Source: Leptidea sinapis
Taxonomy: Eukaryota > Arthropoda > Insecta > Lepidoptera > Pieridae
Reading direction: 5' to 3'
Assembly: GCF_905404315.1 (NCBI RefSeq)
Contig: NC_066267.1
Location: 7,516,501-7,580,500 of the forward strand
DNA: 64,000 nucleotides
Below, one piece after another: positions 21,801 through 36,800 of the stretch (its first letter is position 1; every line of letters begins with the position of its first letter). Under the pieces are notes generated by a model. It was given only the letters and a program-made list of their open reading frames with translations, did no database searches and was not told the DNA's origin. Both the position numbers and the translations under genes were made by a program.

Positions 21801-24800
21801 ATGGGCCCCGTTTCGGGGTCTTCAATACGTAAATATATTTTTGTCCTCTCCAAAAAAAGAAGCTATTTGTTATTTATGATTTTTATATGAAACCTCTTAT
21901 CTATATTTATACAGGGTGTCCCAAAGGTATGGGACATGAAGGGATATGTATAACAAAGTCTTCTTTCAGTAAAATAGCCTACCTTCGATATTTAAGGTAC
22001 TTTCCCTTCATCTCCCATAACTTTGGGACACCCTGTATAGTAAATCAATCTCATGCGTACTCATGCATATAGTAAAAAATCTGTTCATTAGTAATATAGA
22101 TACAAAATAAAATCTTGTATACGATAGTATTTACCCAAGCTGTCCACGTTACTTCCAACGGCCTCAAATCTATTACACCCTGATACGTCTGTGCTGTACC
22201 TCTGTTTACCTTTTGTGTTATAGTCGTGAGAAAACTTGATATGTACTTAAACAATTTACGTTGCCTTTGCCTGGGGAAAAAGAGCAAGATTATTCTGTGC
22301 CTTTAACCTTTGTGCCTAACTTTATTTACTGTGATTAATAAGACTTTAAGATACCAGTTGACAATTATTTCATACTAGCTGATGCCCGCGACTTCGTCCA
22401 CGTAGATAAAGGTTTTTTTTTTAAATAATGAGCAGTTTGGAATTGAAGATTATCTCATGTGCTATTCCAGATCCATTTCCTGTTTTCGCTCTCGTTCCCA
22501 ACATTTTATATGAATCTTATTTCGAGGAAGATTTCTATGGCAAACTAAACCTACTATTGGTATAGTTACAGCTCATCGACGTGAATTTATTTTTTTCACA
22601 AATCCAGCCATCCAGGGAGCCATGTATAACTTTTAGCTCTAGTCTATCGCTGTACCAAATTTCATCAAAATCGGTTCAGTAGTTCTGGCGTAAAAGCGTA
22701 ACAAACAAACTTAAAGTCACATTTGTAATATTATTCGTAGGGATTTGGTTTCTGTTTTAATGTATTCTTGAGATTTACGAAATCTGTAAAAATAGTATAA
22801 AAGTAGAATCTTAGTACCAAAAATAGTTTCTCCCTGATGTATCGAGAGTGAATGACGTGTGAAGATTGTGATTTTCGTATTCTATGGAGGGTAGGAGTAA
22901 GGAGTATCATCTCTTAAAGGAGAAAATCCATAAAAATAAGTTGAAAAGTGTCCAGCTTATGCACTAAATAAGAATTCAAAAAGCTTCCACAGTGGCGCCG
23001 CTGTAGGCACAGGGTATGGTGAATGTAGCAATTGTAAACGAATTGAAGTATGCCCAGTTAAAAAAATTAATATTATTGTCGACTAACGTAGGTAAATAGT
23101 GAAAATTACTTTGTACAAAAAAAAGTATTGTGTGGTTTTATGAAACCACGGTAAAGTGAAACTTATTTTCACATTAAAGACATTTAACTAAAAATTGTTT
23201 GTCATATTTGCTTTTTCCTCGTTGATCAGTTTTTTGGACTCACTAGCTGTTTCGTTGTATACCAAAAGTAAATAAAAGTTTCACTTTAATAGATATCAAC
23301 ATTTACATTAAACACAGACAAAAACAAACAAAATAACGTGAAGCACTGGCGCAAATGAGTAATAGTCTATACACTACACGGTCAGCTGCTGCAAACTATA
23401 GGCGCCGCCCGACCGTCAAGCGACATGCAACACACAGACGAAAAAGTTTGAGATGATGTAATAAAAGTTTCACTTTAATAATGTAGTAAATATAACCTTA
23501 AAGAATTATTATAGGGAAACGTGCACCTAGAGTGATTAGTATTATTTTCTACTAGCTGACCCGACAGACGTTGTTCTTTATATAATAAATAAAATAATGT
23601 TTTTATATGAATTTGTCAATAATATATCATAACATCAAAAATTTGTTCGTAAAATATGCACCCTGCTGTTGTAATGAAATTGTTTCACAGCAGAACTGTC
23701 AAACCGTGCGTCAATAAATTCTCTCATAGAAATTATGTACGGATACATCAAAGGAAAAACAAATTTGTTGTTTTTATTTAATTTAGCAGCATTTTCCTAT
23801 TTATTCACCTTTTAAACCTTCCCTGGACTTCCTCAAATAATTCAAGACCAAAATTTGCCTTATCGGTCCAGCCGTTCTCGAGTTATAGCGAGACTAACGA
23901 ACAGCAATTCATTTATATATATATATAGATTTGGCGCTTCTTTTAAGATATACCTTGATGCTATATACATTTTGACGGACACTTTCATATACACAGATAA
24001 TTATGCTTGCCTCTAACCTTCATATCGTTTCGTATTGTCTCCACTCAATATCAAATCAAGTTGTCTAAGCAATTCTAAAAATAGTACAGGGGGAGGCAGA
24101 TCATCAAAATTGGCCTTACCGATACTTTGTGAGATTGTCGTGAAAGATAACAGTTGTGTTGATGTAGGTCAAGAGTGCTGCCTGCAGCTTTGGTATCAAC
24201 TCCTGTCGTATCGGCTTCGTTATCAACTTCTCGATCAGCTTACCTTCAGAACGATTTATAATTAATGTTTAGGATTAAGAATATGCTGCCTATGCCTTTA
24301 AAATTGAATAATAATAATAAGAGTTTAGGAAAATTTATTGAATTAGGCGTTACTTTGCGGAAATTCATAATTATACAAATGATTTAAGTATTCTTTAGTG
24401 TTAATTCCGCCAATATTTGTTTTTAAAACAATTCGACACGTGTTTCGCCTCTACACGAGGCATCCTCAGGACGTGTTGTCTCGCCAAAATCATTTGTCAG
24501 TCTCGTGCCAGATTTTGGCGTGACAACACGTCCCGAGGATGCTTCGTGTAGAGGCGAAACACGTGTCAAATTGTTTTAAAAACAAATATTGGCGGAATTA
24601 GCACTAAAGAATACTTAAATTATTAATTTGTATAATAAGAGTTTAGTCGAAATGAGGCGTATTTTAATCTTTCAAGGTGAGATTTAAAATACATACTAAA
24701 TTAAATAACACTAATTTTATTTTATTATTTCAAATAACTACAAAAACGATTTATCAGCAGTATGGGCACAACCCACGGCTTACGATAGTCTTTCCTCTAA

Positions 24801-27800
24801 TTTTTGAAACACATAAATAGGTCTAACTCAAAAAAAAATAGGTAGGTATAAGTAGGTGGGTATCTAATATTGACTGTCCAAAACAAATTTTAATTTCAAT
24901 CTTCCGCTACTTCGTAAAAGGTTGGGCAAATGAGAAGAAGTAGCAGGAAACTCATTGCCTCTCTTTTAAATTAAGATTTAGATTTTCATCGTTTTACAAA
25001 TCATTTTAATAACATTATATGTAAAGTGATGCAACAAACATACTCAAACGTCAAATAGTCATTGCCTTACACGAATAAGTCAAAAAAGTAGCTGCATCAA
25101 CCACACACAAATAAATAAAGGTATTCTGTGAGTATTCATACACTTCCCCCGTTCTCGTTTGGTGAAGACGTGTTTTAAGTTGTGAGCACGCGTTCCGCCG
25201 CTTTGCTTAAGCCGACCAAAGATATACCGTTGATATACTGAAGTCTAGAAGTGACATTAAACCAATTATAATGCTTCGTTCCCCGGTAAAATCGTCATCA
25301 CTAAGTGACCTCACTGAGACAGTCTCAATTAAAGATAAACCTATACACGTTACACGCAAAAGGAAAGCTGAACCCGTCCTAGAAGCAATAGAGACCCTTA
25401 CAGCAGATATGAATTCTCAATTTTAAAAAATGCGAGAACAATTTACTTCCAAGTTCGATGAACTAAAGATGGAGATGGCGACGCGGGATGCAGCAAATGA
25501 AGTAAAATTTCAAGAACTTGCCACTAAAGTAGAAGATCTACAAAAGATAAACAAAAAAAACGTCACTATCATACAATATATGCAGGGACAGTTGGAAAAC
25601 ATTCAAAGGTTGCAGAGGCTGAATCATGTCGAAATACGAAACGTTCCTGTGACTCCAGATGAAGATATACTACAAGTCGTTAAAAGCATTGGATCCAAAA
25701 TTGAAGAGAGTATCCATGATGGAGACATAAGAACTGCCCACCGTTTACACAACAAAAACAAGGAAAAAATGCATATAATTGCAGAATTTAACAGCAGCAC
25801 CAAAAAAGAAAAGTTCCTAACATCTTTTAAAAAATACAACAAGGCCCATACAGACAGTAAACTCAACGCAGATGCTATAGGAGTGCCAGGTAAGACTGGT
25901 TCCATGATATATATGTCTGAGCTCTTAACACCTAATGCTAAGCAATTGTATTATTAGGCTCGAATGCTGGCAAAAACAGAGAATTATAAATTCTGTTGGG
26001 TGAAGAATGGTAAAGTTTTCATTAAGAAAACTGAAGAGTCAACTGCTATCCTCTTACGCAGCACCCAACAGCTGGACTCTCTAAAGGAGACTGGCAATGA
26101 GAATATCTTGTGACTAGCCTGTAAATCCAAAACATACGTAGGATATCTAATTACTCAACCTGTCATATATTATAGTTTTATTTATAGTATTAATATAAGT
26201 ATAGTAGTCTTTACATTTTTTAATATTACACGTTTTAGTATCAATATAAGTATTCACAATATTATGAAAAATATATATCTATACTATGTACAACTCAAGG
26301 TCAGATACCCAAATGATAAGATGTTCAGCCATTTAGATGGCACCGAGTACGGTCTCCTCAGCATCCTCTGTATCACAATGGCAGAGGTCTTAATGCCAGC
26401 TGATATAACATAATTATGTCCTCAGACGTAGTTGACTTGGCCTTGGACATTGACCATTTGTCAATATCCAAGGCCGTTATTATTGAGAATGCAGAGGAGT
26501 GTAATAGGTATTTCACACATGGCAAGAACGACTCACTGACTCTAATGACACAAAATATTAGAAGCATATATAGGAATATTGATGAACTAAATGTTTTGTT
26601 AACAAGAATGAAGTTAAGTATTGATATCATCATACTTACAGAGTGCTGGCTTTGTAGTGATAGGACAAACCCAGTGCTTTCTGGATATAAATCGTTCAAG
26701 ACATCACGACTACTAAATCAAAATGACGGACTAGTGACGTACGTTAAAAGTGAATTGTCTTTTTCAGTAAGCGAGCCCCATCTCATTGAGGCGAACTGTC
26801 TGACTCTTACATCTGGTGATACATGCATAATCTGTATCTATAGGCCGCCAGCTTTCAGAGATACAAGCAATTTCATTTCATCATTGGATGCATTATTGAT
26901 ACAGCATAAAATGTATAACAATATAATTATTGTAGGGGACATCAATATAAATATCAGTCCTGATAATATCACTACCAAAGGACAATCGGACGAATTTTTA
27001 TCCCTAGTTGCTAGCCATGGTATTCTACCAGGACATACATTTTCAACCAGAAACAACAGCTGCTTAGATCACATTTTTCTTAAAACTCGATGTGACAATA
27101 TTGTGGCTGTTATTAAGACAGACATTACGGATCATGCGTCAGTCCTACTTAACATCTCAAAAACTATTATGCGACATAATATTGAATATAAATCTGTAAA
27201 AAGAATTAATTATGAAGCTGCACTAGCAGAGCTACTAACCACGGACTGGAATTTCATTACTGATTCTGCAGATGCTAATATAGCAACGAATATGTTTCTC
27301 AGCTACTTAGCAAATGTAATCAAACAACATACTGTCGTAAAGAGAGTTGCAAGCGCTAAAAGAAAAATAAAGCCCTGGATAACCCCAGGGCTAATAAGAT
27401 CAATCAGGAAGCGAGACAATCTGCATAAAAAGTGTCGAAAAGCTCCTAATAATAATGAATTGCAAAAAACTTACAGACTTTACCGAAACATGTGTAACTC
27501 TATCCTCAAAGCAGCCAAACGGAAATACGATAGGCAACTACTAAATAATTCCGTACATAAAACAAAAGATATGTGGGATAATATAAAACGAATTTGCAAT
27601 TTTGGTAGTGGTAAAACTAACAAATGTAAGGAACTATTAAGCTTATCATCTTCTCCAATCGATTCTGTAAATATTGTAAATAAATACTTCGCCACAGTAG
27701 GATCCTCACTTGCAGCAGATATATCTGCTAGTCTCTCAGCAAAGCCAATGGTGGAAAAAGACAATGAAAAATCTACTAAAACTCCTGAATCATCGTTTGC

Positions 27801-30800
27801 TCTCCTTCTTGTAAATGAATGCGAAATTATCAGCATAATTAATTCACTCAAATCTCAAAGCGCTCCAGGATGGGACGGAATATCAAACGACTTTTATAAA
27901 AATACTAAATTTTCTATTTGCAAACCCATTACACACATTTGCAATACTTGTTTCTTGACAGGAGTTTTCCCCACTGCATTGAAAAAATCTATTATATGTC
28001 CCATTTATAAAGGTGGAGATAGAGATAGTGCTTCGAACTATCGCCCAATTTCTTTACTTCCTGCACTATCCAAGATTATAGAAAAGATCATAAACAAAAA
28101 ATTGGTGATATACCTAGAGAGTAAAAACTTGTTATCGAATAATCAGTTTGGTTTCCGGCCCAAAAAATCAACTTTTACCGCAGTAACAAAAATAACATAT
28201 GATTTAGTTAATAACCTGGATTCAGGTAAAAAATGTTTGGGCGTTTTCCTAGATCTCACGAAGGCATTCGACACTGTCTCTGCTCCCAACCTTTTACATA
28301 AACTAGAGCAACCTTACAAACCGCAAACAAGCGGTTAAAATTGACCAATATCTTAGTGACGAGGTCTATGTTGACTGTGGAGTTCCGCAAGGAAGCATAC
28401 TCGGGCCAACGCTCTTCACTATATATATTAACGAACTCTGTAACATGCAATTACCTAACACTGTCATCTCAACATATGCAGACGACACTGCATTAATATT
28501 TTCAGGAAGTACATGGACAGACGTTAAGGAAATAGCAGAAAGAGGGTTATCCAAAGTATCTAATTGGCTAAAACGCAACATTTTGACTTTAAATGTAAAT
28601 AAAACGAAGTATGTCCCCTTCTCAATTTCAACCAGAAACAATCCTGATCAGGACTATCAGATTAAAATACATTCATGTATGCAATTTCCTGGTCGATCTG
28701 ACTATTTCAACTGTCCAAATATCCAAAGAGCTGACCATATTAAATACCTAGGAGTCTATCTAGACAGACACTTGAGATGGGACATACATATCGATAACCA
28801 GACAAGCAGAATTAGGAAACTAATATATATTTTTAAAAGCTTACGACATGTCGCAGATCCGGAACTTATAAAAAATATTTATGTGTCCCTGGTACAATCG
28901 CTATTAATATATTGCCTACCGGTATGGGGAGGAGTCCCGAAATCACACCTAATAAGTATAGAACGGGCCCAAAGATGCATACTTAAAGTAATGTTTTTTA
29001 AACGTTTTAGGCATCCCACAAAGCAGCTGTATCGTGAAAATAGGCTAATGAGCGTGAGACAGTTGTATATTTTACATGTGCTTCTATATAAACATAATGA
29101 ACTCCCATATAACACAATATGCGAACAAATTAAGCAAAAAAGGCTCCGACATAATGTCTGTCAAATACCATCAAACAAAACAAAATTTACTAATAAACAA
29201 ATCCCTTTCTTATCAAATTCTCTATATAATAAAATAAATAAAGATCTAAATATTTTTGAAATGACCACAAATAAACTCAAACATGAAGTTCAAAACTGGT
29301 TTCTAACAAAAGACTATAGAGAAACTGAAGAATTGTTAGAAATTATAACGCAATACATTTAAAATATAACATTACTCTTCTTAGTAAGTAAAACTACTTT
29401 AGGATCAATAAATAAAATCCACCTTAAAAAAAATATATATATAGATATATATATATTAATAATATACAACTTATAACTGCATCTTGTCGCATCTAGTAGC
29501 TGCTAATACTGTGTTGATTCATGTCGGTATCAACTCACTTATTGTTTTATTGAGGGTACATGTAATTTTAATACAACAGCGAAGTACAATTTATTTTGTG
29601 CAATGATTACCATTTTTATTAGAAACTGTGGTAATAATGTAGTGTGTTTGATTATCAATTGGTAGACATCCTGTTATTTAATTAAGTGTTACAAACCAAA
29701 TATGTGAATCAGGTTAGCTACCTAACTACCCAACTGGCGAAATGGTCTGGGTATGTACCGAAAGTAATTCTGCTTTAATTAAATATCACATTACACGTAT
29801 CATTTACATTACATCAGTTGACCTAAATAATTAATATACGATATTATTTATTAATAAGTACTTATATTTCAATAGGTTTAGGATACATTTAAACTTCTTT
29901 AATTTAAAACTAGGTAATAATTTAGATACCTTACGTTACTAATTAGCAAATAAGCACATATTCTTTTAGAAAAGATTATATCTATCTATATTTCATACAT
30001 ATAAAGAAATATACAATCATATACCTTCACTAGTATGTACGTAATTATCTGGTGGTATACATACCGACCTACATTTTTACTCATTACTACTCATACCTTT
30101 AAATTAATTATATACTATATTATATTTCTTATTTATTTTTCCTTTCAAAATTATTAAACTACTACTCATCTTGTGCATTATAATAGTCAGACATACACAT
30201 TCTTGAACTATGGAATAACAGACCGATACACGGGGAGTACTAATATCCTAAACACAGGGAAACTTAGTTAGGAGTTAGAGCTCAGCCATGTACTAGTAGA
30301 TTGTTGTCATAATGTAGACTACATACCTACCACTCCAGCAAAATATCAATTTTCTGGGAAGGCACCAGCTTTTATGTCTGCTTCACATAAAACCTACTGT
30401 CTGTATGTGCCTAGGTTCTTTAAGAAATCCTAGCAATAAAAACTTCGTACCTACTTGTCTAGATGCACTTACCAAACATAAGTATATAGGCTTCTTAATG
30501 TTTGTATCTAAAGGTTGTGATGATGTATAATGTTGTGTAGTAGGTATTATGAGTATGTAGTAGTATGTACATGGCTTTTTTGTATAATACGTTTTTCTTT
30601 TGAGACAAAATAAAATATTTGTATTTGTATTTGTATTATTCATAAGATTGCCCATTCATATGCCATATGCAATTCCACAGAGTAGTGATAGTTCTCTACG
30701 TGCAATACAAAAGTAAGGTGTACGGATTGCAATACATTTCAGTCGAGCAGATTGAATGTCTGGATCGCAAAATCTAGTTTGTTTCATATATCGATGTTTA

Positions 30801-33800
30801 TATCTCTATTTTCACCCCATTCTACTTTACTACATTATATACTTGATAGATTGCTTATATTTAAAAATCTTACCCTGTTCTTCATCAAAATATGGAGCTA
30901 TAACTGGCAGATCATGCATTCCAAAAGATGATATCTAAAAAGTTACAAAATATAATTTGACGATCAAAAAATAGCAAAGTTTTTATTTTATTTATGTAGA
31001 CACTTTGTAGACAAGCTTCCATAACCTTATTTAGTGAGAGATGATGTAAAACATTATCTAAAAATCCCTGAAGATTTGCAAAACCGAGTCGTAGAGACAG
31101 CATCTAGTGGTAAGTTATAATTTATTTCCTAGGTCAATATTCTCTATAATTAAATACTATATAAACATTCGTATATTTTGATATTAATTTAAGCTTTTAA
31201 TACTCGTGTAAAATAGGTATCAAAAATAAATAATTATATTTATTGTACACCTCCGCTCACAAAATTTAATACAAATATTATAATATTTTGATAAGTTGTT
31301 GACACAAATCATTTAGTAAAAATTAACTTATACCTAGCTAATAAAAGTAATTTACTAAAAAAACGTGTGAATTTATAATTCTTATACTTTTTTTAAATTG
31401 TTTCCAATAGTTTTTCTAATGGTACTGAGGAACAGTGTGACGTCACCAAAATGGCAGCCCCGCGCATTATCAATTTGCATTCATCATAACATCAGAATAT
31501 AATCGAGTAAGCATAATTTCGCTATCCTAGAATGAGACATTTGCCAAGATGAAGAATTTATTAAGAATTAAGACAAGAAAGAGATAATACTCAAAACTCT
31601 TGGGATTCCTATGGTGTAGTTCTTTAACTACTACATCTCTTTAGATGGGCGGTGGTAAGAAATTGGTGCTAATATAACTTAATTTTAAGCGGTAACCGAT
31701 GTAGTAATTATTACACAAAAGACTGGAGTGACAAAAGGACGCAGGACAAATTTTCTAGCTACTTACTAAAAAAAATACAAAGATTAATCTCTAACATAAG
31801 ATAAAGGAATCAAATTGTTTATTATATGTTATATTGTATATATATATTATGCTACTAACTAGGCGTTGATACCGCCCACAGTCAAAAAGCATTACAAACA
31901 AAATAAAATCAACAAAAGAAGACCGCCCACCGTGACAATGTAAGCAATAAAAAACAAATATGTAATTTCTAAATAACAATAATTTTATTTAAGGGCCTCC
32001 TTAATGTGCCATTCTTTGTCTTGACAGTTACTACTCGAGTTACATTGTCGGGTCCAACGTACTTCTCTATGATTTTACCAAATATCCTCTTCGCAGGTGG
32101 AATATTATCTTCTTTCAAAATTACAACATCATTTACATTTGGTTCGGGTATTTTCGTATTCCATTTGTATCTATGGCTCAGACTAACCAAATACTTTTTC
32201 AACCATCATTTCCAAAAATCACTAACCATTTTTTGACATAATTTCCATCTCTCTACATATGTAAGATTTTGATCAGAAAAATTTTCATCGAAAATATTTA
32301 ACAAAGGTTCATCTACCAGAAAATGGCCCGGTGTCAAGGGGAGAGGGTCATTGGGGTCGTCACTTAAAATAGTCAAAGGACGCGAATTCAGACACGCTTA
32401 TATCTGTGAATAAATCGTTGATAGCTCTTCGTAAGTAAGAGTGCTATCACCTATAACTTTCCTTAAATGAATTTTGGCGCTGCCTACCCCTGCTTCCCAT
32501 AAGCCACCGAAATTTGGGGCGTGTGGAGGTATAAAATGCCATTTGGCAGACTCTAATGTAAGTAATTTCGCAACTTCACCAAGTAATTTAGATTTTGCTT
32601 GATCGAACATTTCGCGAAGTTGCTTATCAGCGCCTACAAAATTTGTGCCATTGTCACTGTAGATGTCTTGACAATGGCCACGTCTAGAAGAAAATCTCCT
32701 AAAAGACGCAATAAATCCTTTTGCTGTAAGATCCGTTACAGCCTCTAAGTGGATGGAACGAGTAACCATGCAAACAAATAAGCATATATAGCCCTTATTA
32801 ATTTTTTGCTCCTCGACCAGGTGAAAATCGAATATTGATGGACCAGTATAATCAATCCCCGTAGCCTTGAATGGCTTACTTGGTTTAAGTCGCACTCGAG
32901 GAATCTCACCCATTAGCTGTGTCTTAGTCGTTTTAGAATGTCTTAGGCAAGTCACACAACTTCTGAAGTACTTTTTGACTTGATCTCTTGCCCGAATAAT
33001 CCAATATTTGCCTCTTAGAACATTAAGCATTAAATGTGGTCCACCATGGAGACTTTTAATATGAGCGTCCTTTATTAATAACACTGTAAGATGACTCTTC
33101 GCAGGTATTATAAGAGCATGACGCTTGTCGTGCTCACATGGGCTTGATTGATTCGTCCACCAACTCTTAATAGTCCATTCTCATCTAGAATTGGATAAAG
33201 AGTGTTAAGTACGCTTTTCTTGGCCACAGATCCATTGTTCTTTAACTGGTGTATCTCATTTCCAAATTCAAGTTCTTGAACTGATTTTATGCAATTTTGT
33301 AAAGTAATATCCATTTCTTCTGTAGTAACGAAATCAGGAATCTTTTTCCGTTCCTCTTTTGTCTTCTTCCAGTTAAGAAACCTTCTGCAATATGAAATTA
33401 CCTTTAACACCCTTGTCAAACTCGAAAACCTTGTCCATAATAATTCTTTTTCCGTAGAATGCGTTACAGTACGAACTGTTATTCGTTCTTCTTCATTAGT
33501 CTCTATTGTCTCTGGTTTTTCCTTTCTATAAGTTGGTTGCCATAACCACCTAGTAGCGTTCCACCAGAAAGAATGCATCTTTGACTCTGCAGGTCTAAGT
33601 CCTCGTGAAGCACAATCTGAAGGGTTCATCTCAGTTGGTACTTGGCTCCATTGGTCATAATCTAAAATCGTTAGAATATCTGAAACCCGATTACTGACGA
33701 ATGTAGTCCATTTGCTGGCTCCTCCCTTCAACCATGCCAACACGACAGTCGAGTCGGTCCACGCAAATAAGTTTTGCTTTTGGCATGCTCATGACCTGCG

Positions 33801-36800
33801 AAATCTCTGACAATAACTTGGCTGCCAAAGCCGCACCGCATAATTCTAATCTTGGAATAGAAAGTTCTCGCTCGATTGGAGCGACTTTGGTTTTAGCTGA
33901 CAATAAACTGACGTGTACTTGTCCTCGATTATCAGTAAGACGAATGTAAACTGCAGCTGCAAAAGCGGCCCTCGAAGCTTCTGAGAATGCATGCAATTCA
34001 TGCAATTCTACATTACTTTCTGGTGTATAATGTAGCCACCTAGGAATCATGATAGTTTTGATTTGTCTCAACTCATCTCGGTATTTCATCCATTCGGCTA
34101 ACAACTCATGTGGCAATGAATCGTCCCAATCCAATTTTGCTTTCCACATCTTTTGCATAATTATCTTGGCTGAAACAACAACGGGAGCAATCCATCCCAT
34201 TGGATCGTATAACCTGGCGATGTCTGAAAGTACTTGTCTTTTCGTGATCGTTTCCTGTAAGTCTGATAAATTCACCGTGTACTCAAAATTATCTGTCTCT
34301 TTATTCCACTGTAGACCCAGGACCTTTAATCTATTATCAGCTTTAATAGGAACTGATGGCTCAACATCCTTCATATCCTTGCCAATGTAATTTAACAACT
34401 CTTCGTTGTTACTACTCCACTTTTGAAGTTGAAACTCTCCTGAATTCATGAGCCCATTCATTTGTGTGTATATCTCTTTCGCTTCTGTTATTGTGTCGCA
34501 TCCTGACATAAGGTCATCAATGTAATAACCCTTCTTTGTAATTTCAGCAGCAATTGGAAATTTGGATTTCTCTTCTTCAGCCAATTTTTGTAGTGTCTTT
34601 ACTGCAAGATAAGGCGCGCTCGCAGTGCCAAACGTTAAAGTCAACAATCTGTAATGTTGTATTGGCATCTTAGGAACAGGCCTCCATAATATTCTTTGAT
34701 AATTCGTATCTTGATCTGACACTCGTGTCTGCCTATACATCTTCTCTAAATCAGCACAGACAGCAATGCGATGCGTCCGCCATCTCATTAAGAGGTGTCT
34801 CAAATCATGCTGAACTTTTGGTCCAACTAATAGGTCGTCATTTAAAGATACACCGTTAGTTCCTTTTGAAGATGCGTTAAATACAACGCGGACTTTGGTC
34901 GTTTGTTTATCCTCTCTCACCACTGCATGGTGAGGAAGGTACACAGCTTTCGGATCATTGATTTCCTCCTCTTTGACTAGAGTCATGTGGTTTAACACAA
35001 TATATTCATCCAGCACCTTTTTATACTCCTCGTAAAGTGCGGGATTCATCATTAATCTCTTCTCTAAAGCGATAAGTTTTCTCGTTGCAATTTGTTTTGA
35101 CTGACCGTATTGACAATCAGGGTCGTCACTTTTAAATGCAGCCTTACAACGAACCTTCCTTCTTTGTTTCTAACTGTAGTAGTATCGTACAGCTCATCAC
35201 ATTTTGTTCATCTTTTGTAAGTTTCTTCTGAATAGTGTTTGGTTCAGCCTCGATTTCCCAAAACTTCTTAAGTATCTCATCGTCTGTTATCTGAATATGC
35301 ATGCTAACGACTTCTTTATTTTCCAACTGCGATTCAGTAGTCACTTTTCCTGATAAGACCAATCCAAAGACCGTATTTTGAGCAATGAGATTTCCTGATA
35401 GATTTTTCAACATACCGCTTAGCAACATTTCGCTGTAGACTTCCGCTCCAAGCAGGATATCTATCGTACCTGGCGAAGTGTAACCTGGATCAGCCAATTC
35501 CAAATCTTGTAGGATGACCCACTGCGAACTATCTAGTTTTTTATTAGGAAGCATGGAAGTAAGTGACCCTAAAACATATGCACTAACTTGAATAGAAAAT
35601 TGTGGATTATGACAAGACTCTAGACACAAAGAAACTACATCTCTAATTCTCTTTTGTTCATTTCCCAGACCTGTCACCACACCAATTACAGGCTTGCTTT
35701 TAAGACCAAGTAATTGTACGGTTGATCTGGTCACAAAAGATGCTTGTGAGCCTTGGTCAAGTAAAACTCGGACAGAATACTTATTTCCACTACTTGATGT
35801 AACCTTTACAATCGCCGTTGCTACGAGCACATCGTAACTCTGAAGTTCTTCTTTAGCGAAGTTTGCTATTACTTTTGTTTCTACCTGTGCTAAATTCGAT
35901 TGCACTGATTTCTCATTCTTCGAATATTGTGTATTGTATTCTCGCTTTGGAGCCTCGTGTGTAGATCCTTCCCTCTCTATGTGTAACGTAGTATAATGTC
36001 TTTTTCCGCATCTTTTACAACTAGTTGATTGCCGACATTTGTATACCATGTGCGACGGAGATAAGCAATTAAAACAAAGTCCTTTCGTTTGCACAAACTC
36101 TGTTTTCTCTGTTACTGATTTCTGTTTAAACTTTGTACATTGATGTAGAAGATGTGGCCCCTCGCACATCACACACGCAGCTGTAGTCTCGTTTGATTTT
36201 TTGCCTTCAATGGCTGAATGAAATGCTTTCGCTCTCATTACTTGTTTGTAATTCCGCTGAGTTGTTGTTTTTGTGAGATATTTGTTAGTATCAATCGCCT
36301 CCAAACTACGGAATCTGGCCTCTAAGAAATCTGTGAATTGGTTCCAAGATGGTAGTTCGTCTGATAAAAGATTGAGGTGATTTTCCCACTGCCTATGCGA
36401 TTCAATGTCGAGTTTTGACACAACGAAGTAAATAATGATCACGTCCCAAGAATCTGTGGGGATTCCAAGGTTCTTGAGTGCCTTTAAGCAAGAAGATGTT
36501 GTATTGAGCAAACTCTTTAAAGCGGCTGCTGATTCGGCATGTATTGCAATATTGATTCTGTGCAAACAATGTTTTGAAAATTGCATTGGAATTGTATCGT
36601 TTATTATTATATCGCTTTGTTAACTGCTTCCATGCCTCATGATAGTTTTTCTCGGTGGTAGATAAATTGCGTAACAAATTCTCAACCTCTCCAGACATAC
36701 TACTTTTCAAATAATGTAGTTTTTGTACCGATGGTAAAGTTTCGTTCGCATGTATTAATGACACAAACATGTCGTAAAATGTTTGCCATTCCTCATATCT

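Larger units (their letters stand above)
25145..29455 (+). mobile_element. Nearly full-length CR1/Jockey-group LINE (in intron 6, antisense)
   Basis: A GC-richer 5' leader (about 25145-25270) is followed by ORF1 (25271-26113), a 300-bp spacer, ORF2 with endonuclease and reverse transcriptase (26416-29362), and a short AT-repeat tail near 29430-29455. The order is that of two-ORF LINEs. Both ORFs are damaged, so the copy is inactive. It lies antisense inside the two-domain TULIP-like gene. Exact ends and target duplication could not be fixed. Confidence 0.8.

Noticed and set aside
24035..24265. Plus-strand 76-codon ORF
   Set aside because: It overlaps minus-strand exon 7, whose splice sites and phases fit the gene on the other strand.
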